A DNA stretch of 64,000 nucleotides from Chitinophaga filiformis (GCF_021646545.1 NZ_JAKIRP010000011.1:234633-298632); one strand, 5' to 3'. Shown: positions 44,179 to 53,202, counted from the first letter of the stretch. Translations and numbers: made by a program. The notes: generated by a model not told the origin, from the sequence alone.

Positions 44179-45151
44179 TCCCATTAGTCCAGTACAATTA
44201 GGCCATTTCTTTCAGATAGACGGCAAACAATTACAGCAACAATACAAACATCATTTAAGTGATTTTACCAGCTGGGAGCAGAAAGAGCATGCTGCAGAGT
44301 GGATGTTGTTTAAGCACAACATCGGTCCACATCTGAGTATTGACGAAACTGCATTTTCCAGTGGAGAATTGTATACGATTGTGACCAATAAAGCTTCTAA
44401 AGGTCGCAAAGGCTCGCTAGTAGCTATGATCAAAGGTACTCAGTCTGACCAGCTGATTGACATACTGAAGAAGATCCCGAAACGATTACGTATGAAAGTA
44501 GAGGAAGTGACGGTTGATATGGCCAGCAGTCTGAATCGCGTTATTGATAAATGTTTTCCCAGGGCCTCCAAAGTAATAGACCGTTTTCATGTTCAGCAGC
44601 TAGCCTTTGATGGCGTACAGGAAGTTCGGATAAAGTACCGCTGGGAAGCCATGGAAGAGGAAAACCAGGCAATAGAAGAGGCTAGAAAGAGAAAAGTTGC
44701 TTTTCATCCGCAAGTGCTGGTCAATGGAGATACTGTAAAGCAATTATTAGCCCGTAGCCGTTACCTATTGTTTAAGCATCCACGTTTATGGACGCGGGAT
44801 CAACAGCAGCGGGCAGAACTACTTTTTACACGTTACCCAGTGATTCAAAAAGCATATCAGCTATCTCTGAGGTTAGGTGAAGTATTCCGGCTCTGCAAGA
44901 GCCGGCAGGAGGCTTTTAAAAAGCTCGCTCTCTGGCATGCTGACGTAGAATCATCAGGGCTCGCCTCGTTTAAAACCCTTGATAAAACTATTCAGCAGCA
45001 CTATCTGGGCATTCTGAATTTCTTTGATAACCGAAGCACCAATGCAGCTGCAGAATCCTTCAATGCTAAGATTAAAGCCTTTAGAAATGCACTAAGGGGA
45101 GTCAGAGATGTAGAGTTTTTCCTTTATAGACTAGCCAAAATCTATGCTTAG
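44168..45151 (+). CDS. ISAon1/ISL3-like DDE transposase
   Basis: 327 residues, TTG start inside the end of the first frame. The catalytic region shows HLSIDETAFSSGELYTIVTN (first Asp), KVEEVTVDMASSLNRVIDKCFPRASKVIDRFHVQQLAFD (second Asp) and STNAAAESFNAKIKAF (Glu), an intact DDE pattern. The overlap lies in frame +1 relative to the first ORF; a run TTTTTTTAAAA just upstream may favour frame change. It looks full length. Confidence 0.9.
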   Translation: MDNNPISPVQLGHFFQIDGKQLQQQYKHHLSDFTSWEQKEHAAEWMLFKHNIGPHLSIDETAFSSGELYTIVTNKASKGRKGSLVAMIKGTQSDQLIDILKKIPKRLRMKVEEVTVDMASSLNRVIDKCFPRASKVIDRFHVQQLAFDGVQEVRIKYRWEAMEEENQAIEEARKRKVAFHPQVLVNGDTVKQLLARSRYLLFKHPRLWTRDQQQRAELLFTRYPVIQKAYQLSLRLGEVFRLCKSRQEAFKKLALWHADVESSGLASFKTLDKTIQQHYLGILNFFDNRSTNAAAESFNAKIKAFRNALRGVRDVEFFLYRLAKIYA

Positions 45152-45260
45152 AATCAAAATCCCCCAAGTTTTCAACTTGATCCTCTTCCACAAGTTCTTA
45201 ATTGATCATTGAAAATGCATTGCAAAGAGCCTCCTGATAAGAAACATCACATCATAAAAA

Positions 45261-45286
45261 AAGGTTCCAGATACTATCTGAAACCT
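45261..45286 (-). terminator. Terminator of tRNA-Arg copy 2
   Basis: On the minus strand AAGGTTTCAGAT pairs with ATCTGGAACCTT (one G:T) over a 2-3 nt loop and is followed by a run of seven T. Confidence 0.85.
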
Positions 45287-45294
45287 TCTCTCTG

Positions 45295-45368
45295 TGACCT
45301 CGTCTGGATTCAAACCAGAAACCTTCTGATCCGTAGTCAGATGCTCTATTCAGTTGAGCTACGAAGCC
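45295..45368 (-). tRNA. tRNA-Arg (anticodon ACG), copy 2
   Basis: 74 nt on the minus strand, GGCTTCGTAGCTCAACTGAA and onward. It differs from copy 1 only in the acceptor pair 5-68 (T-A instead of C-G). Anticodon loop CTACGGA. About 105 bp including the promoter are shared with copy 1. Confidence 0.93.
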
Positions 45369-45387
45369 ATTCCCGTGATTGGGATTG

Positions 45388-45418
45388 CAAAGGTAGGAAT
45401 AAATTTGTAATCGCCAAA
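45388..45418 (-). promoter_or_regulatory. Promoter of tRNA-Arg copy 2 (TTTG-N19-TACCTTTG)
   Basis: On the minus strand TTTG (45418-45415) and TACCTTTG (45395-45388) are 19 bp apart. Confidence 0.75.
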
Positions 45419-45516
45419 TATTTTAAATATTTTTTTTGTTTGATTCATAAGCAGCGGGTTACGTACATTTACCAGCCGCTTTATGGGCGGGCATCTGTTA
45501 AGAAAACAAGCTGAAG

Positions 45517-45990
45517 GTGAAAATACAACTCTGGAGTATCGGAAAGGAAAATGACCCTTATATAAAGGACGGCATCGCTGTTTTTCAAAAGCGATTGCAG
45601 CACTATGTCGACTTTGAACTGAAACTGATCCCCACTGTAAAACAGGCCGCCAGCCTCTCTGTTCCTGAGTTAAAAAAACAGGAAGGGAAAATGATACTGG
45701 ACATGTTGCAGCCCCAGGATTATCTTGTGGCCCTCGATGAATATGGTAAAATGCAGACAACGCTGCAACTGGCAGATTTTCTGCAACAACGGGCGAATGC
45801 AGCCACCAGGCAGGTCATTTTTCTCATTGGTGGCGCCTTCGGACTGGATGCCAGCGTGCTGGAAAGAGCGCAGCTCAGACTATCCCTCTCCCCTCTTACC
45901 TTCCCTCATCAGCTGGTCAGACTTATCATGACCGAACAACTTTACCGGGCGTATACAGTATTGAACAGGGAGAAATATCATCATCAGTAA
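45517..45990 (+). CDS. rlmH: 23S rRNA (pseudouridine1915-N3)-methyltransferase RlmH
   Basis: 157 residues from a GTG start (VKIQLWSIGKENDPYIKDG). The SPOUT-family knot is clear: YLVALDEYGKMQTTLQLADFL, VIFLIGGAFGLDASVLERAQLRLSLSPLTFPHQLVRLIMTEQLYRAYTVLNREKYHHQ. The YHH(Q) tail is conserved. It methylates Psi1915 of helix 69 on the 70S ribosome. It begins after tRNA-Arg on the opposite strand. Confidence 0.95.
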   Translation: MKIQLWSIGKENDPYIKDGIAVFQKRLQHYVDFELKLIPTVKQAASLSVPELKKQEGKMILDMLQPQDYLVALDEYGKMQTTLQLADFLQQRANAATRQVIFLIGGAFGLDASVLERAQLRLSLSPLTFPHQLVRLIMTEQLYRAYTVLNREKYHHQ

Positions 45991-46036
45991 AAAATCAGTA
46001 TAATTACATTCTCATCAATTAAATCAATCGACTGGC

Positions 46037-46654
46037 ATGGACATGACAATCAGCATAGCGATTATAATTCTCACCTGCATCATTTCTATCACTTCATTTA
46101 ATAGTGAAAAGCGGATGGATGATCTGAGCATGTGGCCGTATCTGGTAAAAGAAAAAAAGCAATATTACCGGTTCATCACATCCGGGTTTGTACATGCCGA
46201 TTTTATGCATCTCGGCTTCAATATGTTCACCCTCTTTTTCTTCGGAAGGTTCATTGAAGAGATGTTTCTCCTGATATTTAAAGGAAAAATATACTACCTG
46301 CTATTTTATGTGCTGGCCCTTGTTCTCTCCGATATTCCCACTTATTTCAAGCATAAGAACAATTATGGCTACAGGACTATCGGCGCATCAGGTGCTGTTT
46401 CCGCAGTAGTATTCGCCGCTATTCTTTTCCAGCCCTGGGCTAAGATCTACGTGTTCTTCATTCCTATGCCTGCAATACTTTACGGTATAGTATATCTCGG
46501 CTATACGATTTATATGTCCCGGCGCAGTGGTCCCGGCGGCATTAATCATGATGCCCATCTGTGGGGCGCTGTATTTGGCCTTCTTTTCCCACTGATATTT
46601 GAACCGAGGATCGGTTTAATCTTTCTGGATCAGCTGATGCACGGTTACAGGTAA
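46037..46654 (+). CDS. Rhomboid-family intramembrane serine protease
   Basis: 205 residues with six hydrophobic segments. FITSGFVHADFMHLGFNMFTLFFFG is the family N-terminal signature; the catalytic Ser is in TIGASGAVSAVVF and the His in NHDAHLWGAVFGLLFP. It cuts substrates within membranes; no substrate can be named. It follows rlmH by 46 bp. Confidence 0.92.
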   Translation: MDMTISIAIIILTCIISITSFNSEKRMDDLSMWPYLVKEKKQYYRFITSGFVHADFMHLGFNMFTLFFFGRFIEEMFLLIFKGKIYYLLFYVLALVLSDIPTYFKHKNNYGYRTIGASGAVSAVVFAAILFQPWAKIYVFFIPMPAILYGIVYLGYTIYMSRRSGPGGINHDAHLWGAVFGLLFPLIFEPRIGLIFLDQLMHGYR

Positions 46655-46735
46655 CAGCTTCATCTTTTTCCGGTTTGTTTTTTGCCAGATGTACAATGGA
46701 CAATTTGTGCCGACAAAACAAAACAAGCCACACGC

Positions 46736-47611
46736 ATGAAGCTAGACACAGCTAAGCTCTTACAGAAAAGGAAAAAGCAGATTCTCGAATTGTGGATGAA
46801 GAATCAATTAGTGGATTTTTCTCTACGCGAGGACCTCATGTCTAACGAGGAGCTGATGGTACAGTCAGAAGAACTCGTAAATGTTCTATTACAAAGTTTA
46901 ACCGGTGATAACCTGGAGGATGTGCAATCTGCATCCTTCGAGCCCTTGTATGAAGTACTGGAAACTATCTCCCGCTCCAGGGCCAAAATGGGTTATTCCC
47001 CCAGAGAAACCGGCACATTTGTCTTTAGTCTGAAAGAGGCCCTCCTCACCCTTCTCCAGCAGGAGATCAAAAACGATCCTGTTCAGTTGCTGGAAGAAAG
47101 CATGAAAGTAAGTAAACTGATCGATAGCCTTGGTATTGTTACATTCGAAACATTCATCAAAGGAAGAGAAGAGGTTATCCTCCGGCAGACAGATGAAATA
47201 GCGGAGATCTCCACCCCTGTGATCCGTGTATGGGATGGCATTGTGGCCATGCCTATCATCGGTACATTGGACAGTGCCCGTACACAGGTAGTGATGGAAA
47301 ACCTGCTACAGGAAATTGTTGCCACATCCAGCAGCATCGCTATCCTGGACATTTCAGGCGTACCTGCTGTAGACTCTCTCGTTGCACAACACCTCATAAA
47401 AACAGTAAGCGCTACCCGTCTGATGGGTGCTGAATGTGTCATCAGCGGTATCCGCCCCGAAATAGCTCAGACAGTAGTTCACCTTGGTATCGACCTTTCC
47501 GGGATTGTTACGAAAGCGACCCTTGCCAGCGCATTAAGGTATGCATTTTCACTGATGCAACTGGAAGTCAGGAAACCAATTGTAAAAGCAAAAGCAGGCA
47601 TTGATGGATAA
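46736..47611 (+). CDS. rsbR: Stressosome scaffold RsbR (STAS)
   Basis: 291 residues from MKLDTAKLLQKRKKQILELW; a TTG 54 bp upstream is less likely. The N-terminal ~160 residues form the helical RsbR sensory domain; the C-terminal STAS domain reads TPVIRVWDGIVAMPIIGTLDSAR, DISGVPAVDSLVAQHLIKT, ECVISGIRPEIAQTVVHLGI. In Bacillus the two phosphorylation sites are threonines; here VDS carries Ser at the first and AQT keeps Thr at the second. First gene of the rsbR-S-T operon; overlaps rsbS by 8 nt. Confidence 0.92.
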   Translation: MKLDTAKLLQKRKKQILELWMKNQLVDFSLREDLMSNEELMVQSEELVNVLLQSLTGDNLEDVQSASFEPLYEVLETISRSRAKMGYSPRETGTFVFSLKEALLTLLQQEIKNDPVQLLEESMKVSKLIDSLGIVTFETFIKGREEVILRQTDEIAEISTPVIRVWDGIVAMPIIGTLDSARTQVVMENLLQEIVATSSSIAILDISGVPAVDSLVAQHLIKTVSATRLMGAECVISGIRPEIAQTVVHLGIDLSGIVTKATLASALRYAFSLMQLEVRKPIVKAKAGIDG

Positions 47612-48008
47612 GATACCGATCCTTAAAATTGGGCATTTTCTCATGGTGGCTATCCAGGTGGATCTGTATGACCGCCTTGCGCTCAGCCTGGAATCAGACC
47701 TGGTACAGGCAGTAAGTAAAACGGGCGCAAGAGGTGTATTGATAGATATTTCCTCCGTTTCCATCGTTGACTCATTTATGGGCCGGATATTGGGGAATAT
47801 TGCCGGAATGAGCAAGATACTGGATGCAGAAACAGTGATAGTTGGCATGCAGCCTGCTGTAGCTATTACACTGGTAGAACTGGGTCTGCCCCTGAAAGGT
47901 GTGCAGACAGCACTGAATGTCGAAAAAGGAATGGAGCTCCTCCAGAAAAAAATACAGATCACAGAAGTAGAAGAAGAAGCCATAGACGATGATAGTACTC
48001 TCCAGTGA
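47604..48008 (+). CDS. rsbS: Stressosome STAS protein RsbS
   Basis: 134 residues, a single STAS domain (DKIPILKIGHFLMVAIQVDLYD). The conserved IVDSFMGR includes the serine phosphorylated by RsbT. Overlaps rsbR by 8 nt and rsbT by 20 nt. It should sequester RsbT in the stressosome until phosphorylated. Confidence 0.93.
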   Translation: MDKIPILKIGHFLMVAIQVDLYDRLALSLESDLVQAVSKTGARGVLIDISSVSIVDSFMGRILGNIAGMSKILDAETVIVGMQPAVAITLVELGLPLKGVQTALNVEKGMELLQKKIQITEVEEEAIDDDSTLQ

Positions 48009-48399
48009 CAACATGCGTATAGGAAAAGAACTGGATATGGTGGTCTTCAGGAACAGATTGAAAGAGTTTGCTGTCAAAATAGGCATGAGCCTTGTCAATC
48101 AGACAAAACTGATCACTGCTGCCAGTGAGCTTTCCAGGAATATGCTCCGTTACGCCGGAGGGGGTGCAGTCCTCATTGAAATAGTAAATGGCCAGCGACA
48201 GAATGGATTGCGCGTCACCTTTTCAGATACTGGTCCGGGTATACCCGACATTGATAAGGCCATGAAAGATGGCTTTTCTACGGGCAAAAGCCTGGGACTG
48301 GGATTGCCGGGAGCGAGACGCCTGGTGAACGATTTTGAGATTAAAAGCACGGTGGGCAAAGGAACTACCATCACAATCACTAAATGGAAGAATGGGTAA
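47989..48399 (+). CDS. rsbT: Serine/threonine kinase RsbT
   Basis: 136 residues (a Met at 48013 is possible but would shorten the first strand). GHKL ATPase: N-box in ASELSRNMLRYAGGG, DTGPGIPD, and GLGLPGARRLVNDFEI with GKGTTITI. It phosphorylates RsbR and RsbS and, when released, activates a partner phosphatase. Overlaps rsbS and the next gene (16 nt), so the operon is translationally coupled. Confidence 0.94.
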   Translation: MIVLSSDNMRIGKELDMVVFRNRLKEFAVKIGMSLVNQTKLITAASELSRNMLRYAGGGAVLIEIVNGQRQNGLRVTFSDTGPGIPDIDKAMKDGFSTGKSLGLGLPGARRLVNDFEIKSTVGKGTTITITKWKNG

Positions 48400-49409
48400 C
48401 CGGACGGCATATCAGTTTTAATGTAGATGACAGAAGTTATCTGGCCATTCTCAAACGTGAAGTGCACCGTCTTTCTATACAATGCGGACTGACAGAAAAG
48501 AAAATAGCCGAGATCGATATCGTCGTAGCTGAAATCGGATCCAATATCATCAAACACGCAGGACACGGTGAGGTACTTGTCATGCTCACCGATACTCCCC
48601 AACCAGCTATTGAGATCATCGCCATAGACAGCGGACCCGGTATTACCGATCTGGCCAGAATGATGCAGGACGGCATATCAACAGCCAGAACGCTCGGCCA
48701 CGGACTCGGAGCGGTAAAACGCCTGTCTGATTTTCTGCAGATCTATTCTGTAAAAGGCTGGGGCACGATACTGGTATCGCGGTTCTTTATCAAACCGGCA
48801 GACCAGTATACGCCAAAACCCGGAGCTGAGATCAGGACTTTGCTGGTATCAAAACCCGGCGAGAGAGTATGCGGCGATGACTATTACGTTCGCTCCGACA
48901 GGGCCGGTGTAAGGGTTTTCCTCGGAGACGGCCTGGGGCATGGCATAGAAGCGAACAAAGCTGTTGCTGCTGCTGTCAATTCCTTCCGTTACTGTATGCT
49001 CTCCGACCTGAGCGAAGTATTGCGGCAAATGCATGATGATGTAAAACGCACACGCGGCCTGGTAGGCACTATAGCGGTTTTCAGCAACAAGACCCATACA
49101 TGGAAGATCTGTGGCGTGGGAAATATACATACACGTATGCTGACAGCTGCTACCTCGAGGACTCATCTTCCATACAACGGGATCATCGGGCATAATATGC
49201 CGCGCACGATGAATGAACAGGAAGTATCACATGAACCGGGGAAAGAACAGATACTCATTTTATGCTCTGACGGTATAAGGACCCGCTGGGACATGATGAA
49301 GTATCCCGCCATTTTCAGGTACGATATGTCTGTATTGGCGGCTGCCATCTATAAGGACAACGCGCGCAAAACAGATGATATGTCGGTAGTAATTGTTAAA
49401 GTAAAATAG
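48384..49409 (+). CDS. HATPase plus SpoIIE/PP2C phosphatase (RsbX-like)
   Basis: 341 residues. Residues 1-140 are an RsbW/RsbT-like ATPase (EIGSNIIKHAGHGEVLV, DSGPGITD, GLGAVKRLSDFLQIYS with GWGTIL). Residues about 150-341 are a PP2C domain: GDDYYVRSDRAGV, GDGLGHGIEANKAV, CSDGIRTRWDM, KTDDMSVVIVK, all metal sites kept. It likely resets RsbR/RsbS by dephosphorylation, as RsbX does; the extra ATPase domain is not present in Bacillus RsbX but is known in other bacteria. Confidence 0.88.
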   Translation: MEEWVTGRHISFNVDDRSYLAILKREVHRLSIQCGLTEKKIAEIDIVVAEIGSNIIKHAGHGEVLVMLTDTPQPAIEIIAIDSGPGITDLARMMQDGISTARTLGHGLGAVKRLSDFLQIYSVKGWGTILVSRFFIKPADQYTPKPGAEIRTLLVSKPGERVCGDDYYVRSDRAGVRVFLGDGLGHGIEANKAVAAAVNSFRYCMLSDLSEVLRQMHDDVKRTRGLVGTIAVFSNKTHTWKICGVGNIHTRMLTAATSRTHLPYNGIIGHNMPRTMNEQEVSHEPGKEQILILCSDGIRTRWDMMKYPAIFRYDMSVLAAAIYKDNARKTDDMSVVIVKVK

Positions 49410-49414
49410 CCGCA

Positions 49415-51031
49415 ATGCAGGAAATAACCCGGATCACGCTGGAAACTGATATGGACCTGGTACTGGTACACAAACGTATCATGAAACTGGGAGAGCTGGC
49501 CGGACTATCCCTCGCAGTACAGACCACCTTCGCAACCGCCGTGTCTGAGGTGTCGAGACATGTCATAGAATATGGACATAATGCCGTTCTTATACTGGCT
49601 GTCAGAACCGATATAAAGGAACCCGAACAGTATCTCATTGCAAAAGTGCTGGACGGAAATCTGAACCTTACTGAGAAGATCAACGAGAACCTGGTATATG
49701 CCAGGAGGCTCGTTGATCGCTTCTCACTCGAACGTGGAGACAAGGGAATTGAAATTATGCTGGAATACAGGATCCCCGGCGTACAGAAGATCACCAGCGC
49801 CAGGATCCGGCAATGGATATCTTCTTTCAGTGTGGAACTGCCGGTGTCTCCCTACGATGAAATAAAACGTAAGAACAAACAGTTACAGGAACTTGCTGAA
49901 AAGCTGAAGGAGAGTGAAACGCAGTACAGGGAAGTGACCGACGCCCTGCCGTTGATGATATTCAGTATCAATCATGAAGGTCAGGTCATCTACGCCAACA
50001 GCTGGTTGAAATCGTTTACGGGTTATGATATCCACGAACTGAACGAAAGCAGATGGCGACCGGTGATCCGCGAGGAGCTTTTCACAGAGGTCTGGGAAAA
50101 CTGGTGTCACCACCGGACGACAAACAAGCCGCTGAAGAGGGAAATAGAGCTGAAAAATCATACTACGCAGGAATATATCTGGCATCTGCTGTCTCTTGCG
50201 CCCATGATCAATGAAAATGAGGAAACGATTTACTGGACAGGCTCCCTGGTAGACATCCATGCACAAAAGGTCATGGAACAGACGTTGAGGGACAACAAAG
50301 AGCTGCAGGAAACAAAGCTGCTGCTGGAAGAAAAGATCGGAGAACTGAACCGCAGCAACGAGGAACTGGAGCAGTTTGCCTATGCGGCGTCGCACGACTT
50401 ACAGGAGCCATTGCGGAAGATCGTTTATTACAGCGACTATCTGAGCAGGTATTACGCGGAACTGATAGACAACCGTGGTAGACTCTTCCTGGGTAATATG
50501 ATAAGCGCCAGTCAACGGATGACGCAGTTGATCCATGATCTGCTGAACTTTTCGAGGATCTACAGGGAGAACCTTCATCTCGTTCAGACAGATATGAATG
50601 TACTTGTTGCAGAAGCCATGAACGACCTGGATGTAGCAATAAAAGCAAAAAGCGCACACATAGAAGTAGCGCCATTGCCGGTGATGCCCGTGTATCCGAT
50701 GCAGATGCGCCAGTTGTTCCACAACATCCTGTCCAATGCGCTCAAGTTCGCCGACGAACAGCGGCCACCGGAAGTGAAGGTATATGCAACGATGGGAGAA
50801 AAACAGATACAATTGACCTTTGAAGATAACGGGGTGGGATTTGATGAGAAATACCTGGATAAAATGTTCAGCTTATTCCAACGGTTACACTCGCGCGAAA
50901 AATACGCAGGTACTGGTATAGGGCTCGCCATGTGTAAAAAGATCGCCGATCTGCATAATGGGTCCATTACCGCCAGCAGTATACCAGGACGAGGAGCGAA
51001 GTTTATTCTGACCTTACCATTAGTGGCATAA
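49415..51031 (+). CDS. PAS sensor histidine kinase with degenerate RsbT-like N-terminal domain
   Basis: 538 residues. Residues 1-135 align with RsbT (FATAVSEVSRHVIEYGHNAVLILAV, NLVYARRLVDRFSL) but the N-box Asn is His and the GLGL loop is gone, so ATP binding is unlikely. A coiled-coil (about 150-170), a PAS domain (REVTDALPLMIFSINHEGQVIYANSWL, GYDIHELNESRW), and a kinase core (His in ASHDLQEPLRKI; N-box LSNALKF; G-box GTGIGLAMCKKI) follow. It begins 5 bp after the phosphatase gene. The fused domain may dock on the stressosome. Confidence 0.88.
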   Translation: MQEITRITLETDMDLVLVHKRIMKLGELAGLSLAVQTTFATAVSEVSRHVIEYGHNAVLILAVRTDIKEPEQYLIAKVLDGNLNLTEKINENLVYARRLVDRFSLERGDKGIEIMLEYRIPGVQKITSARIRQWISSFSVELPVSPYDEIKRKNKQLQELAEKLKESETQYREVTDALPLMIFSINHEGQVIYANSWLKSFTGYDIHELNESRWRPVIREELFTEVWENWCHHRTTNKPLKREIELKNHTTQEYIWHLLSLAPMINENEETIYWTGSLVDIHAQKVMEQTLRDNKELQETKLLLEEKIGELNRSNEELEQFAYAASHDLQEPLRKIVYYSDYLSRYYAELIDNRGRLFLGNMISASQRMTQLIHDLLNFSRIYRENLHLVQTDMNVLVAEAMNDLDVAIKAKSAHIEVAPLPVMPVYPMQMRQLFHNILSNALKFADEQRPPEVKVYATMGEKQIQLTFEDNGVGFDEKYLDKMFSLFQRLHSREKYAGTGIGLAMCKKIADLHNGSITASSIPGRGAKFILTLPLVA

Positions 51032-51074
51032 GAAGAACATTAGTTTTTAATTGTAAAGAAAGAATTTATCAGTT

Positions 51075-51527
51075 ATGGAGAATATTGTGAAGATATTATT
51101 GGCAGACGATGACCTGGAGGACCGGTTCATTATGCAGGATGCCTTTAATGCGATCAATCTGCCGGAGGTGCCCCTCCTGGTGGAAGATGGGGAAAAAGTA
51201 CTGGAATATCTTGCTAACACACATGCAAGTGCAGGCGTTATGCCTTCTCTTGTAGTACTTGACCTGAATATGCCACGGCTCAGTGGTACGCAGACATTAC
51301 GGGAGTTGAAAAACCTGGATGCCTACAAGGACATTCCGGTGATCATCTTTTCTTCTTCCTTAAACGTGATAGAAATGCATGAGTGTAAACAGCTGGGGGC
51401 TTTATCCTATATGGTAAAGCCATTCACATATGAAGAGTACCTGTTGTCAGCGCAGCATTTTTATGACTTCTGTCTGAAGAAGCATTCCTTTCCGGAATTC
51501 AACAGTCTCATAAACAATTTCAAGTGA
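51075..51527 (+). CDS. Single-domain response regulator (CheY/Rcp1-like)
   Basis: 150 residues, only a receiver domain: LADDDLEDR, phospho-acceptor Asp in LVVLDLNMPRLSG, switch Ser in IFSSSLN and Lys in MVKPFTYEEY. It follows the kinase by 43 bp, so the pair forms the output of the stressosome module. With no DNA-binding domain it must act through another protein, not seen here. Confidence 0.93.
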   Translation: MENIVKILLADDDLEDRFIMQDAFNAINLPEVPLLVEDGEKVLEYLANTHASAGVMPSLVVLDLNMPRLSGTQTLRELKNLDAYKDIPVIIFSSSLNVIEMHECKQLGALSYMVKPFTYEEYLLSAQHFYDFCLKKHSFPEFNSLINNFK

Positions 51528-51537
51528 GAGGCCCCGC

Positions 51538-52875
51538 TTACAGGGTCTCCCACTCTATTGTGAGGAGTTCTTTTGTCTGATCGGTGATCTTAAACCTGTC
51601 ATCTATCCGCAATCCTACTATCCAGACAACCCGCTTTGCAGATTCCAATACCCAGGTGTTCTCCTTCTGGGGAAGCGACAATTTCTGATCAATAAAAAAG
51701 CGGCTCAGCTTCTTCTTCTTCCGCATACCTAAAGGGTAGAAATAATCGCCCTGTTTCCATTTTCTAAGTATTAACGGATATTGCAGCGAATGCCGGTCCA
51801 GACAGGCAATATTAGCGGCTGTAGGGATGCTTATGGCATCCTTCCTGACGCTGGTCCTTAGTTTGAGCAGACCACCTGCCATAGCTACTGCAGTACGGTC
51901 TTTTTCAATTACAATAACCGGCACTTCTTCTTCCGCCAGTGGTGTAATGAGCAGCCATTGCCTGTCGCGGATGATGCGGTGCGTGCTTGTCTCCACCAGT
52001 TTTCCGGAACTGCTGTCCAGCAGTTCCAACACCTGGGACAACTGTGCCGGCGAACAGCCATACTGCCTGAATATTTCCCAGGCAACCGTTTGCATCGGAA
52101 TGGTCTTCCGTAGCTTCAGCACCGGTATCATGTACATGTTCCCCTTCTGTTCTACCAGTCGTTTGATATGCTTTTCGACCGACTGCGCATATAATATCTC
52201 CGCTTCGCGGAAACGTTCTATACTCCCTGCGATATTAGCAACCACACCAGGATAAGCCTCCTGTATGACGGGAATCACCTTATGTCTGAAAAAATTACGT
52301 GTATATTTAACAGTGATATTGGAGCTGTCTTCCACGAACGCGATATGACGTTCACTGGCATACGCCTGTATGTCTGCTTTCTGCGCAAACAACAGGGGAC
52401 GCACCAGGTATCCCTGTTTAGGCAGAATACCGTGAAGGCCCGCGATACCGGTACCTTTGCTGAGGTTCATCAACACCGTCTCAGCGCTGTCCTGCATATG
52501 GTGGGCTGTTACGATATAATCACAACCTGTCTTCACCATGGTCTGTTCCAGCCATTCGTAACGCAGCTGCCGGGCTGCCACCTGGATGGATACACGATGT
52601 GAGGCCGTATGAGCCATGGTATCAAAGCGAACTTTATAGAAGGGCACCTGCAGGCGTGCTGCCAGGTCTTCCACAAAAGCTTCATCCCGCAGGGATTCTT
52701 CTCCCCGTAGCTGAAAATTACAATGGGCAATGGAGAATGTGAATCCCGCCGCTTTGAAAAGATGGGCCATCACAACTGAATCCACTCCCCCACTGACGGC
52801 CAGCAGCATTGATTGGTTGTGTGTGAAGAGCTGCTCCTTCTCTATATATATCGTAAATCCTGTCAGTAAATCCAT
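51538..52875 (-). CDS. tilS: tRNA(Ile)-lysidine synthetase TilS
   Basis: 445 residues from MDLLTGFTIYIEKEQLF; the frame is open upstream but overlaps the TPR gene. The PP-loop SGGVDS is at residues 28-33; TAHHMQDSAETVLMNLSKGTGIAGLHGILP is the second signature and the C-terminal domain (PLGMRKKKKLSRFFIDQKLSLPQKENTWVLESAKRVVWIVGLRIDDRFKIT) is complete. It makes lysidine at C34 of tRNA-Ile(CAU), an essential step. Confidence 0.95.
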   Translation of the reverse strand: MDLLTGFTIYIEKEQLFTHNQSMLLAVSGGVDSVVMAHLFKAAGFTFSIAHCNFQLRGEESLRDEAFVEDLAARLQVPFYKVRFDTMAHTASHRVSIQVAARQLRYEWLEQTMVKTGCDYIVTAHHMQDSAETVLMNLSKGTGIAGLHGILPKQGYLVRPLLFAQKADIQAYASERHIAFVEDSSNITVKYTRNFFRHKVIPVIQEAYPGVVANIAGSIERFREAEILYAQSVEKHIKRLVEQKGNMYMIPVLKLRKTIPMQTVAWEIFRQYGCSPAQLSQVLELLDSSSGKLVETSTHRIIRDRQWLLITPLAEEEVPVIVIEKDRTAVAMAGGLLKLRTSVRKDAISIPTAANIACLDRHSLQYPLILRKWKQGDYFYPLGMRKKKKLSRFFIDQKLSLPQKENTWVLESAKRVVWIVGLRIDDRFKITDQTKELLTIEWETL

Positions 52876-52885
52876 GTACTGGTTA

Positions 52886-53194
52886 TTAAATGAGATCATC
52901 CAATGCCGCCTGTAATTCATTGTACGCATGCCTGTCGTTGGCTTCCCTGGCCATCTGCATGCCTTTCTCAAATACGGCAATGGCCTCCTGCGGAAGGCCT
53001 GTCCGCTCCAGCAGGCGGCCCAGGTGATAGTAGGAGCCTACATACCCCGGTTCGTAGGCCAGCAACTCCTCAAACAGTGCCCTGGCGGCACTGTCATCGC
53101 CGATCTTGATGTATTCAAGGGCCAGCGCATGCTTAAGAAAGCTGTCATTCGGGCTGTCTTTAAGAAATTCCTTTATCCTGGCTATTCTATCCAT
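52886..53194 (-). CDS. TPR-repeat protein
   Basis: 102 residues with about two TPR units (FLKHALALEYIKIGDDSAARALFEELLAYEPGYVGSYYHLGRLLERTGLPQEAIAVFEKGMQMAREANDRHA). No signal peptide, so cytoplasmic; likely a protein-binding adaptor. It precedes tilS by 10 bp and is probably co-transcribed. Small TPR proteins at this place are common in Bacteroidota. Confidence 0.85.
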   Translation of the reverse strand: MDRIARIKEFLKDSPNDSFLKHALALEYIKIGDDSAARALFEELLAYEPGYVGSYYHLGRLLERTGLPQEAIAVFEKGMQMAREANDRHAYNELQAALDDLI

Positions 53195-53202
53195 TATTTA
53201 AA

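Larger units (their letters stand above)
43743..45192 (+). mobile_element. ISAon1-type insertion sequence (about 1,450 bp)
   Basis: Terminal inverted repeats start TGTGG and share GGATCAAGTTGAAAACTTG (left about 43743-43775, right about 45160-45192). Within lie the two transposase frames. No matching 8-bp target duplication was seen at the ends. The element separates two near-identical tRNA-Arg genes. Confidence 0.75.

Noticed and set aside
43544..45368. tRNA copies as att sites of an integrative element
   Set aside because: The duplicated block includes the tRNA promoter on the 5' side and each copy has its own terminator; no integrase is intact between them.
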